Assembly: GCF_003550015.1 (NCBI RefSeq)
Contig: NZ_QXEV01000002.1
Span: forward strand, 166,247 to 230,246
Direction: 5' to 3'
Source of the DNA: Anaeroplasma bactoclasticum
GTDB lineage: Bacteria > Bacillota_I > Bacilli_A > Acholeplasmatales > Anaeroplasmataceae
DNA length: 64,000 bases
The position numbers and the translations under genes were made by a program. Position 1 is the first letter of the stretch; every line of letters starts with the position of its first letter. The notes beneath the pieces are model-generated. The model saw only the letters and a program-made list of their open reading frames with translations, was not told the origin of the DNA and searched no databases. Shown here piece after piece: positions 40,544 through 50,004 of the stretch.

Positions 40544-41122
40544 ATGCAAAAATGGGAGTTTATAGAACTAGACCTTAAAGATGCATATTTAATAAAGCCA
40601 TTCTATGCAGATGATAATAGAGGTGGATTTATTAAAGATTATTCTAAAGAGGTATTTGAACAAAATGGCATTTATCATGATTTAAAAGAAGTATTTTATA
40701 CAATATCTCATAAGGGAGTTATACGTGCATTACATTTTCAGAATATTATGCAACAACCAAAATTAGTTCGTTGTGTTTCTGGAAAAGTATATGATGTAAT
40801 TATGGATTTAAGAAAAGACTCCCCTACTTTTGGTAAATGGCAAGGCTTTTACCTTAGTGGAGAGAATATGAATGAATTATTAGTTCCAGCCGGCTTCGGA
40901 CATGGTTATTTAGTAATAGAAGATTCAATTGTATCTTATAAATGTTCAGAAAAGTTCTATGGTGAATATGATTCAGGAATTCGATACGATGATCCTGATT
41001 TAGGAATCGTATGGCCATATGATGAAATAGGTGGAAAAGATAAAGTCATCAACTCTATAAAGGATGATAATTTGCAATCATTTAAAGAGTTTATAGAGAA
41101 TTATAACGAATTTTTGAAATAA
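40544..41122 (+). CDS. RmlC-like NDP-4-keto-6-deoxyhexose 3,5-epimerase
   Basis: A 192-residue cupin enzyme of the dTDP-4-dehydrorhamnose 3,5-epimerase family. It has RGGFIKDYS, RALHFQ (catalytic His), GKVYDVIMDLRKDSPTFGKW (catalytic Asp region) and VPAGFGHGYLVIED. No RmlA, RmlB or RmlD lies beside it; the neighbours make CDP-4-keto-6-deoxyglucose, which is therefore the probable substrate. Confidence 0.85.
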   Translation: MQKWEFIELDLKDAYLIKPFYADDNRGGFIKDYSKEVFEQNGIYHDLKEVFYTISHKGVIRALHFQNIMQQPKLVRCVSGKVYDVIMDLRKDSPTFGKWQGFYLSGENMNELLVPAGFGHGYLVIEDSIVSYKCSEKFYGEYDSGIRYDDPDLGIVWPYDEIGGKDKVINSIKDDNLQSFKEFIENYNEFLK

Positions 41123-41131
41123 GGTATTTGT

Positions 41132-41923
41132 ATGAATGATAAATTAAAAATCTATGTTTCAACACATAAAAAATATAACTTTCCGGTGGATGACATTTAT
41201 ATTCCGGTTCAAGTTGGAATTGATGAAGGCGCTCCTGTTTTGGGATATCAAGGTGATAATACAGGAGATAATATTTCGTTTAAACATAAATATTATTCTG
41301 ATTTAAGTACAATGTACTGGGTTTGGAAAAATTCAAATGTAGAATATGCAGGAGTGTGTCATTATCGTAGATATTTTGTAAGCAAAAAGAATAAGAATAG
41401 GGGAAATAAAAAACTAAATAAAATTTTAAATGAAAAAGAGATTCTTGATTTATTAAAGGATAATGATATTCTTATTCCTAAAAAAAGAAATTACTTTATC
41501 GAGACAATTGAGTCGCACTTCAAACATACACATGGTAATGATGATTATGATGTATTGCGCCAAATTTTAAAAGAAAAAAATCAAAAGGCATATGATGCAT
41601 TTAATATTGTGTCAAAGTGTAGAAGTGCACATATATTTAATTGCTTTATTATGAAAAAAGAGTATTTTAATTCATATTGTTCTTTTATTTTTCCAATCTT
41701 ATTTGAATTAGAAAAAAGAGTTGATATTTCAAATAGAACTGAATATGAAATGCGTTTTTGTGGATATTTAGCCGAGTTTCTTTTAGATACTTGGCTAATT
41801 ATAAATAATTACCCATACAAAGAAATTAAGTTGAAAGTTATAGAAGGCGAAAAGAAATTAAAAAAAATAATTGCTTTTTTAAAAGCAAAATTTTTCAGCA
41901 TAAAATATGATAAAAGTTTTTAA
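41132..41923 (+). CDS. DUF4422 family putative glycosyltransferase 1
   Basis: A 263-residue DUF4422 protein, a family found almost only in polysaccharide loci and thought to be glycosyltransferases. Signature pieces are KIYVSTHKKY, YSDLSTMYWVWKNSNVEYAGVCHYRR (given in part; residues near 60-85) and the FLLDTWL region near the end. A basic C-terminal tail may touch the membrane. From here to about 50 kb the codon use shifts to more TTT and TTG, as in a replaced cassette. Confidence 0.8.
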   Translation: MNDKLKIYVSTHKKYNFPVDDIYIPVQVGIDEGAPVLGYQGDNTGDNISFKHKYYSDLSTMYWVWKNSNVEYAGVCHYRRYFVSKKNKNRGNKKLNKILNEKEILDLLKDNDILIPKKRNYFIETIESHFKHTHGNDDYDVLRQILKEKNQKAYDAFNIVSKCRSAHIFNCFIMKKEYFNSYCSFIFPILFELEKRVDISNRTEYEMRFCGYLAEFLLDTWLIINNYPYKEIKLKVIEGEKKLKKIIAFLKAKFFSIKYDKSF

Positions 41924-41943
41924 AATTTGGCAGGAAGATTATT

Positions 41944-43032
41944 ATGAAAAAAATATTATTTGTTTTATCTGATTTACCAAAAATCGGGCCAACAAATCAA
42001 ACATTATATATTATTAAGGCTGCAATGAAAAAGTATGAAGTATCGGTATTGACTTTATTTGATGAAACTGATTGTTATTCGGTTAAAGATAATTATATTG
42101 CTAATGGAGTTAAAGTAGAATGCTTGCACTTAGAATCTTTTATAAATGCAATAATTAAGGGTCCTAAGAAGATAGCTGAATATATCAAGAATAATAAAGT
42201 ATCTCTAATTCATTCATATGGAACTATAGCAGATTATATTTGCGAAAAGGCACATACGAAAACAAACATTCCACATATTATTTCTTTAAGAGTATTTCCA
42301 AAAGAAGACTTGTTTTCAAGAATGAATTTTATTAAAGCATGGATTGCATATAGTATTCATTTAAGTGCGTTAAAAAAATGTAAACATGTTGTTGCTTGTT
42401 CCAAATCCCTACTTGGTTTGATGAGGGATAAATATGGTTTTGCTAAAAAATTTATTTATATACAAAATGGTGTTGATGTAGATAAGTATTCATTGGATAG
42501 TAATTCTTGCAATAATAGAGATAATAATTATATATGTTTATCAAGCATAATTTCAAGAAAAAGAATTCATGAATCCATTGAGGGTTTTTTGAAATCAAAT
42601 ATAAGTAAAAATTCCATTTTATACATAGTTGGTGATGGAGAATTGCTTGATGGTTTAAAAATGCAATTTAATGAGTATAAGAATGTTATATTTGTTGGAA
42701 AAACAAATGATGTTCAAAAATATTTGAATAGTTGTAAGTACTTTATTTCTTCGTCAGAATCAGAAGGATTACCAAATTCATTGTTAGAGGCACTATCTAT
42801 GGGATTAATACCTATTGTTTCAAGTATCCCACAGCATTTAGAAGTGTTAGAAGAAATCAATGCTGTATATTATTCTTATGTGTTAGGAAATGTTGATGAG
42901 TTAAGTAAAACAATTGATAGCATTCCTGATGATATTATTTCGAATAATAGAGAAAGAATTGTATCAAGTTCATTTAATTCAACGAATATGGGGAAAAAGT
43001 ATATAGATTTATACTCGGAAATAATTGAATAG
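41944..43032 (+). CDS. Glycosyltransferase family 4
   Basis: A 362-residue GT-B transferase: N-terminal FVLSDLPKIGPTNQT, central VACSKSLLGLM, and donor-domain blocks SSIISRKRIHESIEGF near residue 200 and SSSESEGLPNSLLEALSMG near 275 (EX7E region). Part of the AT-rich central cassette. Donor and acceptor sugars are unknown. Confidence 0.85.
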   Translation: MKKILFVLSDLPKIGPTNQTLYIIKAAMKKYEVSVLTLFDETDCYSVKDNYIANGVKVECLHLESFINAIIKGPKKIAEYIKNNKVSLIHSYGTIADYICEKAHTKTNIPHIISLRVFPKEDLFSRMNFIKAWIAYSIHLSALKKCKHVVACSKSLLGLMRDKYGFAKKFIYIQNGVDVDKYSLDSNSCNNRDNNYICLSSIISRKRIHESIEGFLKSNISKNSILYIVGDGELLDGLKMQFNEYKNVIFVGKTNDVQKYLNSCKYFISSSESEGLPNSLLEALSMGLIPIVSSIPQHLEVLEEINAVYYSYVLGNVDELSKTIDSIPDDIISNNRERIVSSSFNSTNMGKKYIDLYSEIIE

Positions 43033-43072
43033 TTTATTTTGATTCTTTTATTTAAAGCAGAATTTTTTAGAA

Positions 43073-43134
43073 AGGAGAAAAATTTTAGATCTAAAATGAA
43101 TCTAAAGTTTGAAATTTCATGGAGAATTATGTAA
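43073..43134 (+). promoter_or_regulatory. Leader hairpin and 12-codon upstream ORF before the Wzy gene
   Basis: AAAGGAG (43073-43079) is followed by the palindrome ATTTTAGATCTAAAAT (43083-43098), whose right arm carries ATG 43096. That ATG opens a 12-codon frame ending at 43134, overlapping the Wzy start at 43119. Confidence 0.4.
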
Positions 43135-44333
43135 ATATTTCAAATATAGATAATCCTATGACAGATAAAACCACTATTTTTTATAAGTTGACTTTATTTA
43201 TTATGGGTTTTTGTTCAGTGTTTTATACTAATACCAAATTGAGTCTATATATACGTTTATTTTTTTTAATAATTATTTTGTTTTATTTATTCTATGACAT
43301 CTTTATTATTTCAAAAAAAGTAGCAATTAATGGATTTTATTGGTATATAATCTTCTTTTTGTTTGTGTTTTTATCACTTATTTATACATCAAATGATTCA
43401 TCGTATATGGTAGTAATCGAACGAATGATTCCTGGTGTGTTTATTGGTATGGCAGTATTTCAGTCGAAGAATAGGGGATTGAATATTTCTTCCTTTTTTG
43501 CGGGGGTCGTTATAGGAATGAGTGTATCGGCATTTATTGTCATACTAAGCAATATTGGATCACTAGGACAAGGCCGTATAGGCTCTGATTTCTATGGCTC
43601 CGATGTTGAATTTGGTGCACTTTGTTGTTATGCTATATTTTCATCATTTATTTTAATTTTTATATATAAAAAGCAGATTTTTTTATGGATTATCTTGTCT
43701 ATGTTTCTATATTTCGGTGTACTTATTTCAGGCACTAGAAAAAGTACTATCCAACCGATTTTAGTTTTGTTTTTAATTATATTTTTTAAAAATTTAAGAA
43801 GCCCAAAGATTTTACTTGTTATATTGTTTTCAGCAATCGCCATAATTGGTGCATATTATTTATTTGTAAATAATGAAATATTATACAATTTTGTTGGGAA
43901 GAGAATTGAGTCGATGTTTAATTCATTTATAAATAATAATGAAGATGGCTCTATTATCGAAAGAAAGTTAATGGTAGAATTAGCCATGGATAATATGGGT
44001 AATAGATTTATTTTGGGCCATGGTATATATAGTTTTGCATATGATTTTGCCTATGTATTTGGTAGAGAGGTATATTCTCATAATAACTATACGGAAATTT
44101 TATACTGTTACGGTATAGTTGGATTTATTATTTTTTATTGGAAATATTTATATGCATTTTTGCATTTGAAGAATATTCTTAAAAAAACAAGTAATTATGT
44201 TCTTGCAAGTATTTTTGTTGTATTATTTATTGGTGATTCATATTCTATTACTTTTTTACAGCCACTTGCCATATTGTATATAAGTTTGTTTTTTGAAAAC
44301 TTGTTAAAGCAAAATGATTTTTTGAGGTTTTAA
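43119..44333 (+). CDS. wzy: O-antigen ligase/polymerase-like protein (Wzy candidate 5)
   Basis: A 404-residue polytopic membrane protein with about eleven helices and a loop holding EDGSIIERKLMVELAMDNM and GHGIYSFA (residues about 285-315), then YSHNNYTEILYCYG, typical of Wzy/O-antigen ligase proteins. It is distant from the other four candidates. The nearest strong ribosome binding site, AAAGGAG at 43073-43079, is far from this ATG and followed by a perfect palindrome and a short overlapping ORF, so its translation may be coupled. Confidence 0.77.
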   Translation: MENYVNISNIDNPMTDKTTIFYKLTLFIMGFCSVFYTNTKLSLYIRLFFLIIILFYLFYDIFIISKKVAINGFYWYIIFFLFVFLSLIYTSNDSSYMVVIERMIPGVFIGMAVFQSKNRGLNISSFFAGVVIGMSVSAFIVILSNIGSLGQGRIGSDFYGSDVEFGALCCYAIFSSFILIFIYKKQIFLWIILSMFLYFGVLISGTRKSTIQPILVLFLIIFFKNLRSPKILLVILFSAIAIIGAYYLFVNNEILYNFVGKRIESMFNSFINNNEDGSIIERKLMVELAMDNMGNRFILGHGIYSFAYDFAYVFGREVYSHNNYTEILYCYGIVGFIIFYWKYLYAFLHLKNILKKTSNYVLASIFVVLFIGDSYSITFLQPLAILYISLFFENLLKQNDFLRF

Positions 44334-44336
44334 TAT

Positions 44337-45089
44337 ATGTGTAGTATATATGTTGTGTGTCATAAAGAGACAAAATTAAATATTGATTCTGAACTTAGGA
44401 AAACAATTCATGTAGGGGAAAAAATTTTCCAATGTGATTATTATGATTATGATGGTGAAAATATAAGTGATAAAAATAGTACTTTTTGTGAATTGACTGC
44501 AATTTATTGGATTTGGAAAAATTCAAAAAGTTCTATTATGGGGTTAGAACATTATAGAAGATTTTTTAGAAATCCCAAAATTAGCCTGTTTAATGACAAA
44601 ATGATAGATGGAAAAACCATTAAGAAAATTTTTGGAAAATATGATGTAATTCTTCCAAAAAAGCATTATTTGAAACGTTTTAATGTTGAAGAAGATTATA
44701 AGTATGGGGAATCACTTGGGAATCATATTTTTAATGACTTTTTAATTTTGGAAAATGTAATAAAGACACATTTTAATGATTATTATAATGATTTTTGTGC
44801 AATAAAAAAGTTAAATTATTATTATCCATTTAATATGATTATTTGTGAAAAGAAAGTCTTCGATTCATTCTGCTCTTTTTTATTTCCTATTTTAATGTTA
44901 ATCGAAAGCAAAATTGATGTTTCCTCAAGAAAGGGGAATACAGTTCGTGCATTTGGGTATTTGGCAGAGAGATTAATGAATTTATGGATAGTTCATAACA
45001 AGAAAAAAGTAAAAGAGTTGTCAGTAATAATAAATGATGATTCTTCAGCTTTAAAGAAGTTTTTTAGAAGAATAAAAAGTTGGTTATAG
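44337..45089 (+). CDS. DUF4422 family putative glycosyltransferase 2
   Basis: A 250-residue DUF4422 protein. It shares CELTAIYWIWKNS and GLEHYRRFF with the family, and a late FGYLAERLMNLWI block matching the first DUF4422 gene's FCGYLAEFLLDTWL. The two flank a Wzy gene and probably add different sugars. The start lies four bases after the previous stop, with GAGGT inside the upstream gene as ribosome binding site. Confidence 0.8.
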   Translation: MCSIYVVCHKETKLNIDSELRKTIHVGEKIFQCDYYDYDGENISDKNSTFCELTAIYWIWKNSKSSIMGLEHYRRFFRNPKISLFNDKMIDGKTIKKIFGKYDVILPKKHYLKRFNVEEDYKYGESLGNHIFNDFLILENVIKTHFNDYYNDFCAIKKLNYYYPFNMIICEKKVFDSFCSFLFPILMLIESKIDVSSRKGNTVRAFGYLAERLMNLWIVHNKKKVKELSVIINDDSSALKKFFRRIKSWL

Positions 45090-45099
45090 GGGATTTAAT

Positions 45100-46203
45100 A
45101 TGGATATTTACGATTATTTAATAGTTGGTTCGGGGCTATATGGCTCAATATGCGCATATGAATTAAATAAAAAAGGATATACATGTTTGGTAATCGATAA
45201 AAGAAATAATATCGCTGGGAATATTTACACGAAAAATATTGAAGGTATTAATGTTCATATATATGGAGCTCATATATTTCATACATCTAATAAAGAAGTA
45301 TGGGATTATATAAATCAATTTGCAGTATTTAATAATTATATTAATTCACCTGTTGCTCGATACAAGAATGAATTGTATAATCTACCATTTAATATGAATA
45401 CATTTACTAAAATTTGGCCAGAATGTTTTACACCTAATGATGTAAAAAATAAAATTGAAGAAGAAAAGTCAAAATTTCATATTGCTGAGCCAAAGAATTT
45501 AGAAGAACAAGCAATAAATCTTGTAGGTCCTACAATTTATGAAAAATTGATAAAAGGGTATACTGCAAAGCAATGGGGAAGACCATGTACCGAGTTGCCT
45601 CCTTTTATCATAAAAAGATTACCTGTAAGATTTACTTTTGATAACAACTATTTTAATGATAGATATCAAGGAATTCCAATAGGTGGGTATACTCAAATTA
45701 TAAAAAAAATGTTAGATGGTATTGAAGTTAAATTAAATACTAATTTCTTTGATAATAGAAAAGAATTCGAAACTATTGCTAAAAATATCATTTATACTGG
45801 ACCAATTGATGAATTTTTTGAATATAAATATGGACCATTAGAGTATAGAACAGTAAAATTTGAAACTGAAGTATTAAATGAATCAAATTACCAAGGTAAT
45901 GCAGTAATTAATTATACGGATTATGAGATACCATATACACGCATCATCGAGCATAAGCATTTTGAATTTGATACAACTTCATCTAAAACGGTTATATCTA
46001 AAGAGTATTCAGTTGCATGGAAACTAGGGGATGAGCCTTATTATCCGATAAATAATGATAAAAATAATGAATTGTATTTGAAATATAAAAATGATGCTGA
46101 TAAATTGACTAATGTTCATTTTGGTGGAAGATTAGGCCAATATAAATACTATGATATGGATAAGGTAATAATAGAAGCATTAGATTATTTAAAAAATATT
46201 TAA
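45100..46203 (+). CDS. glf: UDP-galactopyranose mutase
   Basis: FAD enzyme that converts UDP-galactopyranose to UDP-galactofuranose. The N-terminal VGSGLYGSICAYEL is the FAD-binding Rossmann motif. GAHIFHTSN near residue 57, GYTAKQWG near 158 and VHFGGRLGQYKYYDMD near the end are diagnostic. At 367 residues it is family length. It predicts galactofuranose in the polymer. Confidence 0.96.
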   Translation: MDIYDYLIVGSGLYGSICAYELNKKGYTCLVIDKRNNIAGNIYTKNIEGINVHIYGAHIFHTSNKEVWDYINQFAVFNNYINSPVARYKNELYNLPFNMNTFTKIWPECFTPNDVKNKIEEEKSKFHIAEPKNLEEQAINLVGPTIYEKLIKGYTAKQWGRPCTELPPFIIKRLPVRFTFDNNYFNDRYQGIPIGGYTQIIKKMLDGIEVKLNTNFFDNRKEFETIAKNIIYTGPIDEFFEYKYGPLEYRTVKFETEVLNESNYQGNAVINYTDYEIPYTRIIEHKHFEFDTTSSKTVISKEYSVAWKLGDEPYYPINNDKNNELYLKYKNDADKLTNVHFGGRLGQYKYYDMDKVIIEALDYLKNI

Positions 46204-46352
46204 TGAATATGTGAAAACAAAATAATGCTTAATCTAAATATATTTTAAAGCAAATAAGTAAAGTATAAAAGAATATCCAATATTAAACATATGTAACGGG
46301 AAATTTTGTAAAATTGTTTTAAATATAAATGTATATGGAGATAGGAAATAAT

Positions 46353-47285
46353 ATGATAGTAAAAAAAATATTACAAAGGATGAAAAATGGAACATTAATT
46401 GAGTCTTTTAGAAAAAAAACATATGTAAAAATTCATATAAAAAAATCAAAAAATAATCCGGAAAAGTATTTAATTAATTTGGGGAAAATTTGCTTAAAAT
46501 ATAAGATGAATTTAAATGATCCACAAACATTCAATGAAAAATTAAATTGGTATAAATTAAATTATCACAACGAGTTAATGGATTTTGTAGTAGATAAAAT
46601 TAATGCTAAGAAATATGTGTTATCAAAGAATTTAGATGATATTATTATAAAAACGATAGGCACATATAGTAATATTGAAGATATTGATTATAATTCTTTG
46701 CCAAATAGTTTTGTTGTAAAAAACACATTAGATTCTGGTGGAGTATACATTTGTAAAGATAAAAAAAACATAAATATAAATAAGTTAAAAGAAAAACTAT
46801 CCAGTTTTAAAAAAGAGATGTTCGATGGTGTTCATTGGGCGCTTGAAACAGCTTATTCTGAAAATAATAAAATTATAGTTGAAGAATTAATAGATACACT
46901 AGATGGTCATTCTCCTGCAGATTATAAATTTTTTTGTTTTAATGGAGAACCTGAGTTTTTATTTGTAGGTACTGAAAGAGATATTGATGTTAAATTTGAC
47001 TTTTATGATATTAATTTTAATTGGTTAAACGTAAGACAAGGTCACAAAAATAATTTAAATAGGCCTAAAAAACCTAAAAATTATGAAAGAATGCTAGATA
47101 TATGTAGAATATTATCAAAAGATTTTCCTCATGTTCGTGTTGATTTGTATAATATTGATGGAAAAATCTATTTTGGTGAATTGACTTTTTATCATTTTGC
47201 AGGTTTAACTCCATTCGAACCAAGAAAATGGGATTATGAATTTGGTAAGTTTTTTGACATAACTAAAATTCAACATTTAAAATGA
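46353..47285 (+). CDS. TupA-like ATP-grasp family protein
   Basis: A 310-residue member of the TupA-like ATP-grasp family, found in cell-wall and capsule loci. Diagnostic pieces are DPQTFNEKLNWYKL, FVVKNTLDSGG, PADYKFFCFNGEPEF and DLYNIDGKIYFGELTF. The ATP-grasp fold suggests amide or peptide bond formation, perhaps decorating sugars with an amino acid (inference). ATG 46353 is used with AGGA at seven bases. The 149-base gap before it shows only AT-rich sequence with no clear signal. Confidence 0.8.
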   Translation: MIVKKILQRMKNGTLIESFRKKTYVKIHIKKSKNNPEKYLINLGKICLKYKMNLNDPQTFNEKLNWYKLNYHNELMDFVVDKINAKKYVLSKNLDDIIIKTIGTYSNIEDIDYNSLPNSFVVKNTLDSGGVYICKDKKNININKLKEKLSSFKKEMFDGVHWALETAYSENNKIIVEELIDTLDGHSPADYKFFCFNGEPEFLFVGTERDIDVKFDFYDINFNWLNVRQGHKNNLNRPKKPKNYERMLDICRILSKDFPHVRVDLYNIDGKIYFGELTFYHFAGLTPFEPRKWDYEFGKFFDITKIQHLK

Positions 47286-47306
47286 TTGACATGTTAGGGG
47301 TTTTAT

Positions 47307-48419
47307 ATGAGTATAAAGAGTATAATAAAATCAAGTTCTGTGAATTTTTATGATTTTATAAAATGTATAAGATTAAAGAAATATGAGATAAAAAAAATCA
47401 AAGAAAAAAGAAGGAGATTGATAGAAAACACAATTTCATTAACGAAAAATCAAAAGAAACAAATTGATGATTTTTTTAAAGAAAATTATGGCCAAAAGAT
47501 TCCATACTATTGGCACAAAGAGTATTATGCAATAAGTGGAAAATTTGATTATAAGTTTTTCCCTGAATTATTATTTATTCCTGGTTTTGAACGATTGGTA
47601 AACAATCCGCACTATTATAAATGCTTAAGTGATAAAAATATTATTGACATAATAGGAAATAGTATTAATATTAAATCTCCAAGGGTATATGTTAGATGTG
47701 CAAATGGAATTATTACAGACTCAAATAGAACTACTATATCACTAGAAGAATCATATTCTATTGTATCTAAGTTGGATAATTTTTTTATTAAACCATCTAT
47801 AGATTCATGTTCTGGACAAGGGTGTTCTATTATATATAATAAAGAAATTGATAGTCTAGATAAATATAAAGAGTTGCTTAAAATTTATAAAAAGGATTTC
47901 CTTATCCAAGAAATTGTCAAAAACAGTAAAGATTTATATAATTTGAATCCAACATCATTGAATACTTTTAGAGTCATTACATATATATTAAAAGGAAAGA
48001 TATACTATATGCCAATTATTTTACGAATAGGTAGAAATGGCAAATTCCTTGATAATGCACATCAGGGAGGAATTTTTATAGGTGTTAAAGATGACGGCTC
48101 TTTATTGCGAACAGCAGTATCAGAGTTTAATGAAAAATATAATTCTCATCCTGATACAAATATTGTTTTTGAAAATTATAAAATTAGTAGTTTTCAAAAA
48201 GTAATTGAAGCCGCTATTAAACTTCAAAGTCTAATACCTCATATTGGGTGTATTAATTGGGATTTAACTTTAGATGAAAATGAAGATGTAGTTTTAATTG
48301 AGGGGAATATGATAGGGGGGTCTATTTGGCTAATTCAAATGGCACATGGTGTATCAGGTTTTGGAGAAAACACAGCTGAGGTTTTAAGGTTGGTAAAAGA
48401 GAATAAAAAATTATATTAG
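47307..48419 (+). CDS. Sugar-transfer-associated ATP-grasp protein
   Basis: A 370-residue protein with ATP-grasp signatures: FIKPSIDSCSGQGCSI near residue 156, NTFRVITYILKGKIYYMP near 220 and INWDLTLDENEDVVLIEGN near 330. This is the subgroup linked to capsule and O-antigen loci. Together with the preceding TupA-like gene it makes a pair of different ATP-grasp proteins, which may modify the same sugar. Confidence 0.78.
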   Translation: MSIKSIIKSSSVNFYDFIKCIRLKKYEIKKIKEKRRRLIENTISLTKNQKKQIDDFFKENYGQKIPYYWHKEYYAISGKFDYKFFPELLFIPGFERLVNNPHYYKCLSDKNIIDIIGNSINIKSPRVYVRCANGIITDSNRTTISLEESYSIVSKLDNFFIKPSIDSCSGQGCSIIYNKEIDSLDKYKELLKIYKKDFLIQEIVKNSKDLYNLNPTSLNTFRVITYILKGKIYYMPIILRIGRNGKFLDNAHQGGIFIGVKDDGSLLRTAVSEFNEKYNSHPDTNIVFENYKISSFQKVIEAAIKLQSLIPHIGCINWDLTLDENEDVVLIEGNMIGGSIWLIQMAHGVSGFGENTAEVLRLVKENKKLY

Positions 48420-48469
48420 TATAATGCAAATGTATATTTTGTATTGATTTATATGTAAAAGGTTTAATT

Positions 48470-48898
48470 ATGAAAAGTAACGGGTTAAAAAGGAATTTTA
48501 TTTTTCAAATTTTATATCAATTTGTAGTACTTGTAATTCCTCTTGTAACTGCACCGTATTTAACACGTGTTTTACAAGATACAAACTTGGGGATATATAC
48601 ATTTACGTATTCAATTGCATATTATTTTATCGTTGCTGCTATGCTTGGAATTTCAAAATATGGACAAAGGGTTATAGCTTCAAGAAAAAACAATGAATAT
48701 GCTCTTAGAAGGACATTTTGGAGTCTATATTTTGTACATACAATAATTTCATTGATTTCAATTAGTGCATATACCATTTTTGCATTATTGCAACAAAATG
48801 ATAGAACTATATATATATATTACAAATATTTTATGTTTTATCAGCATTATTTGATATTACATGGCTTTTCTATGGTTTGGAAAGTTTTAAATCTGTAG
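48470..48898 (+). pseudogene. wzx: Wzx flippase, N-terminal part (frameshifted at TA repeat)
   Basis: The first 113 residues (RNFIFQILYQFVVLVIPLV, TRVLQDTNLGIYTFTYSIAY) are a standard polysaccharide flippase N-terminus. After the dinucleotide run TATATATATATAT at 48808-48820 the frame leaves the family and stops at 48896-48898, while the expected continuation (ILQIFYVLSALFDITWLFYG) is read in another frame. Removing one TA unit joins both parts into a 510-residue protein of normal Wzx length. Could be phase-variable OFF, a recent mutation, or a sequence error. Confidence 0.82.
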
Positions 48899-50004
48899 TT
48901 CTTAAAAATTTTATAATTAAAATAATTTCAACAACCTTGATTTTTGTGTTGATAAAAAGTGCTGAGCATTTATGGTTATACACATTAATTATGTCTACAT
49001 CTGTTTTACTAGGACAAGTTTGTTTATTACCGCAAGCATTTAAATCTATCAAACCATGCAAGTTTTCAAAAGAAGATTGTATAGAACATATTAAACCATT
49101 ATTTGTTTTATCAATTGCAGTAATTGCATCAACCCTCTATACAGTATTTGATAAAACATTATTAGGTTGGTTTTTTCCAGATCAAAAAGAACAAGTTGCA
49201 TATTATGAATATTCATATAAAATTATTCAAATTCCGACATCAATCATTGTTGTTGTTGGAACTGTATTATTTCCAAGATCTTGCGCATGCTATGCCAAAA
49301 ATGATATGGAAGGAATGAAGAAGTATTTTAACTTATCCATTTATTTTACATTTTTTATAGCATTTGGAGCAATTCTTGGATTAATTGCAGTTTCGGATTT
49401 ATTTGTAGTAGAGTATTATGGTGATGCATTTGCGGTTTGTGGAAATATTATAAAATGTTTGTCTCCTATAATACTAATATTATCTTTGGGTGAAGCGATA
49501 AGAACTCAATATTTAATTCCGATGGGAAAAGATATGGCATATATTATTATTACAGCAATCATTGCACTCCTTAATATAGCTTTATCTTGTATTTTAATCC
49601 CTGTAATTGGAATTTATGGAGCTATAATTGGCACAGTTTCAGCTGAACTGGTTGGAACAGTATCCCAAACAATAGTTTGTAGAAAAAACATAGATTTTAA
49701 AAAGATGTTCTTATCAATGATTCCTTTTGTAATTGCTGCAGGAATAATGTATGGTACGATTATATTCGTTCAAAGATGGTTTAATGATTCAACTATAGAT
49801 TTAATCATTCAAATTATTATTGGTGGAACAGTATATGTTTTAGTTGTAATAGGATTATTCTTATTAAGAAAAGATTATAGAAATAATATAATAAATTATG
49901 TTAAAAAGAAATTAAAAAAAGGTAATGAATCTAAACAAGAACCTTTAGTTGAAATTAGTATTGAAGAATCTAATGAAAAAAAGGAAGTACTAGAAAATGA
50001 GTAA
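48877..50004 (+). pseudogene. wzx: Wzx flippase, C-terminal part (frame continues from TA repeat)
   Basis: This frame is open from the TA run at 48808. It carries the rest of the flippase: SVVLKNFIIKIISTTLIFVL, FDKTLLGWFFPDQKEQVAYYEYSYK and NIALSCILIPVIGIYGAIIGT, with eight or nine membrane helices. The only starts near the break are a TTG at 48877 and later ATGs without good ribosome binding sites, so it is probably not made alone. Its 3' end overlaps the next gene by 8 bases. An intact second flippase is encoded at 52118. Confidence 0.8.
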
